The translations under genes and the position numbers were made by a program. DNA of 7,058 nucleotides from Spirochaetaceae bacterium (GTDB taxonomy: Bacteria; Spirochaetota; Spirochaetia; CADAEX01), in NCBI GenBank assembly GCA_009778835.1, contig WRFK01000078.1, forward strand, positions 1 through 7,058. The letters are read 5' to 3'. Below the pieces are notes generated by a model, which made no database searches, was not told the origin of the DNA, and saw only the letters and a list, made by a program, of their open reading frames with translations. The stretch's first letter is position 1. The number at the start of each line of letters is the position of its first letter. Below are positions 6,593 to 7,058 of the stretch, one piece after another.

Positions 6593-6688
6593 TTATTTTG
6601 CAGTCAAATCATCTATTTTCTCTTTATATCCACAACCTACCCAAAAAAACCAACAACCCACCCAACTATATGCGCAAGCTTGTTGCAT
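6593..6688 (-). CDS. Candidate small ORF: 31-residue Cys/Trp-rich membrane peptide
   Basis: The frame opens at ATG 6688 and ends at TAA 6595-6593. The peptide starts MQQACAYSWVGC, continues WFFWVGCGY and ends KEKIDDLTAK. It has a hydrophobic core of about 18 residues (4-21) long enough to cross a membrane, three Cys (5, 12, 19) and three Trp (9, 13, 16), then a charged tail. WVGC occurs twice, seven residues apart, from a 21-bp tandem duplication. For it: a near-consensus promoter about 75 nt upstream on the same strand, a sensible hydrophobic-then-charged layout, and a DNA composition (G-free on the plus strand from 6604 to 6671) unlike the surrounding AT-rich spacer. Against it: GAG lies only 3 nt before the ATG, so the RBS is poor, and so short a frame can arise by chance. 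I recognise no family. A different frame crosses the same bases and looks spurious. Confidence 0.35.
   Translation of the reverse strand: MQQACAYSWVGCWFFWVGCGYKEKIDDLTAK
6623..6664 (-). repeat. 21-bp imperfect tandem duplication, G-rich on the minus strand
   Basis: Two adjacent 21-bp units, 6664-6644 and 6643-6623 on the minus strand, begin TGGGTGGGTTGT and TGGGTAGGTTGT (11 of 12 identical) and diverge after that. In the 31-codon frame they encode WVGCWFF and WVGCGYK. The G-runs (GGG, GGG, GG, GGG, GG) could also allow a G-quadruplex in minus-strand RNA or DNA. Confidence 0.5.
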
Positions 6689-6730
6689 TTTCTCAAGATA
6701 TTATAAATACAAAAAATTTTTTTTAATAAA

Positions 6731-6827
6731 TTGAAGCAGTTTGCATATTTAATGAGTTTTAAGAAAAAAATATATTCCTGCTTCAAAAAATTGTCAACTC
6801 TAATAAAAAATACAGTCTTTTGAAGCA
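6731..6827. repeat. Three copies of TTGAAGCA (direct, inverted, direct)
   Basis: TTGAAGCA lies at 6731-6738 (plus), 6779-6786 (inverted) and 6820-6827 (plus). The first two form a 9-bp perfect inverted repeat (TTGAAGCAG/CTGCTTCAA). The second and third form a 10-bp perfect one (TGCTTCAAAA at 6779-6788 with TTTTGAAGCA at 6818-6827). The middle copy can therefore pair with either neighbour. Read outward, all three are followed by an AT-rich stretch containing ATATT within about 12 nt. The middle copy sits in the spacer of the 6797-6769 promoter, as an operator would. Confidence 0.55.
6769..6797 (-). promoter_or_regulatory. Near-consensus sigma70-type promoter on the minus strand
   Basis: Minus strand: -35 TTGACA (6797-6792, 6 of 6), 17-bp spacer, -10 TATATT (6774-6769, 5 of 6). 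Predicted start is near 6762. It points toward the 31-codon frame at 6688 and, further on, the 70-residue protein gene. The spacer contains an inverted TTGAAGCAG copy, suggesting control by a DNA-binding protein. It is the best-scoring promoter I can see in the window. Confidence 0.55.
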
Positions 6828-6872
6828 ATGTTGGCAATATTAAAAAACTTTGATTGCAAAATCATAAAAAAC

Positions 6873-6877
6873 AAGGG
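6873..6877 (+). promoter_or_regulatory. Possible ribosome binding site of the plus-strand gene
   Basis: AAGGG at 6873-6877, within AAGGGCGGACAAA, lies 8 nt before ATG 6886. The match is moderate with usable spacing and supports that ATG as the start. Confidence 0.45.
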
Positions 6878-6885
6878 CGGACAAA

Positions 6886-7058
6886 ATGAAAAAAGAAGAT
6901 TTAAAAACAATGCTTATCTTTTATAGAAACGGCGCTTTGCCAAAGAAAAAAATTATTGAAGCTATCAGCCTGTTTGTTTATAAATTTCCTCTACGGAAAT
7001 ATAGATGGAAAGAAGATGATTGCAGCGATTTTTTTAGTTATTTTTTTCCCAAGATAAA
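6886..7058 (+). CDS. Unrecognised protein, 5' end only (57 codons in the window)
   Basis: The frame from ATG 6886 stays open to the window edge and starts MKKEDLKTMLIFYRNGALPK. It continues with a helix-like stretch IIEAISLFVYKFPLRKY and then WKEDDCSDFFSYFFPKI. It is soluble-looking, charged and aromatic, with no signal peptide or membrane segment in the visible part. The EDDCSDFFSYFFPKI segment faintly recalls the acidic-aromatic helix in region 2 of sigma factors, but that is a resemblance only and not an assignment. It is transcribed divergently from everything else and its upstream region carries the TTGAAGCA repeats. Most of the protein lies beyond the window, so no function is proposed. 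Confidence 0.62.
   Translation, partial: MKKEDLKTMLIFYRNGALPKKKIIEAISLFVYKFPLRKYRWKEDDCSDFFSYFFPKI

Larger units (their letters stand above)
6464..6885. other. 422-bp divergent intergenic region
   Basis: Separates the minus-strand block from the plus-strand gene at 6886. It contains the promoter of the 70-residue protein, a candidate 31-codon frame, a near-consensus minus-strand promoter at 6797-6769 and three TTGAAGCA repeats. I see nothing definite in 6521-6592 or 6841-6870. No tRNA, rRNA or CRISPR repeats are visible. No convincing plus-strand promoter was found for the gene at 6886; the best guess is TTGTTG-16-TATAAA at 6680-6707, which is weak. Confidence 0.6.

Noticed and set aside
6534..6602. 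Apparent direct repeat of AAAACAA...TTATTTT...GCA
   Set aside because: Low-complexity AT-rich similarity with gaps; not distinguishable from chance by eye.
6637..6837. 66-codon minus-strand frame beginning at TTG
   Set aside because: Starts upstream of the TTGACA promoter, has no RBS, is dominated by Phe, Ile, Lys and Asn as expected from AT-rich spacer, and conflicts with the more protein-like 31-codon frame.
1..7058. CRISPR arrays, insertion sequences, tRNA or rRNA genes, attachment sites
   Set aside because: No regularly spaced repeats, transposase motifs, tRNA-like cloverleaf or rRNA-like stretches were seen on either strand.

Overview
This AT-rich window carries a block of genes on the minus strand and, at its right edge, the first codons of one plus-strand gene. 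The organism is probably a spirochaete (Treponema/Borrelia-like). The main argument is the pairing of an unusually long PRPP synthetase (420 residues) directly followed by, and overlapping, an FGGY sugar kinase. From memory this matches the prs-xylB pair of Borrelia (BB0544-BB0545). Low G+C, a KamA-type radical SAM aminomutase and a kinase with an EINTPIG H-box fit that reading. The assignment is an inference, because no rRNA or other marker gene is present.

Layout from left to right. 1-2195 (minus): a membrane-bound sensor histidine kinase with two TM helices, an extracytoplasmic Cache-like sensor, a PAS domain, the H-box and the start of the ATPase domain; its C-terminus lies beyond base 1. 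2275-3654 (minus): FGGY-family carbohydrate kinase. 3647-4909 (minus): ribose-phosphate pyrophosphokinase, overlapping the kinase gene by 8 nt and preceded by a clear RBS and a TATAAT box. 5025-6083 (minus): lysine 2,3-aminomutase/EpmB-family enzyme. 6251-6463 (minus): a 70-residue membrane protein with a good promoter and RBS, and a probable terminator just after its stop. 6464-6885: a 422-bp intergenic region. 6886-7058 (plus): 5' end of an unrecognised gene.

Working together: the sugar kinase and PRPP synthetase look like one translationally coupled operon. A plausible inference is that a pentulose is phosphorylated, isomerised to ribose-5-phosphate and turned into PRPP for nucleotide synthesis. 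The aminomutase, the small membrane protein and the sensor kinase appear to be separate transcription units that merely share the strand.

The least explained part is the intergenic region 6590-6885. It holds a near-consensus minus-strand promoter (TTGACA, 17 bp, TATATT) with no annotated gene immediately downstream. It also holds three copies of TTGAAGCA (two direct, one inverted), one of them inside that promoter's spacer. Downstream of the promoter is a 31-codon reading frame for a Cys/Trp-rich, probably membrane-spanning peptide built on a 21-bp tandem duplication. This is the best candidate here for something undescribed, although none of it can be proven from sequence alone.
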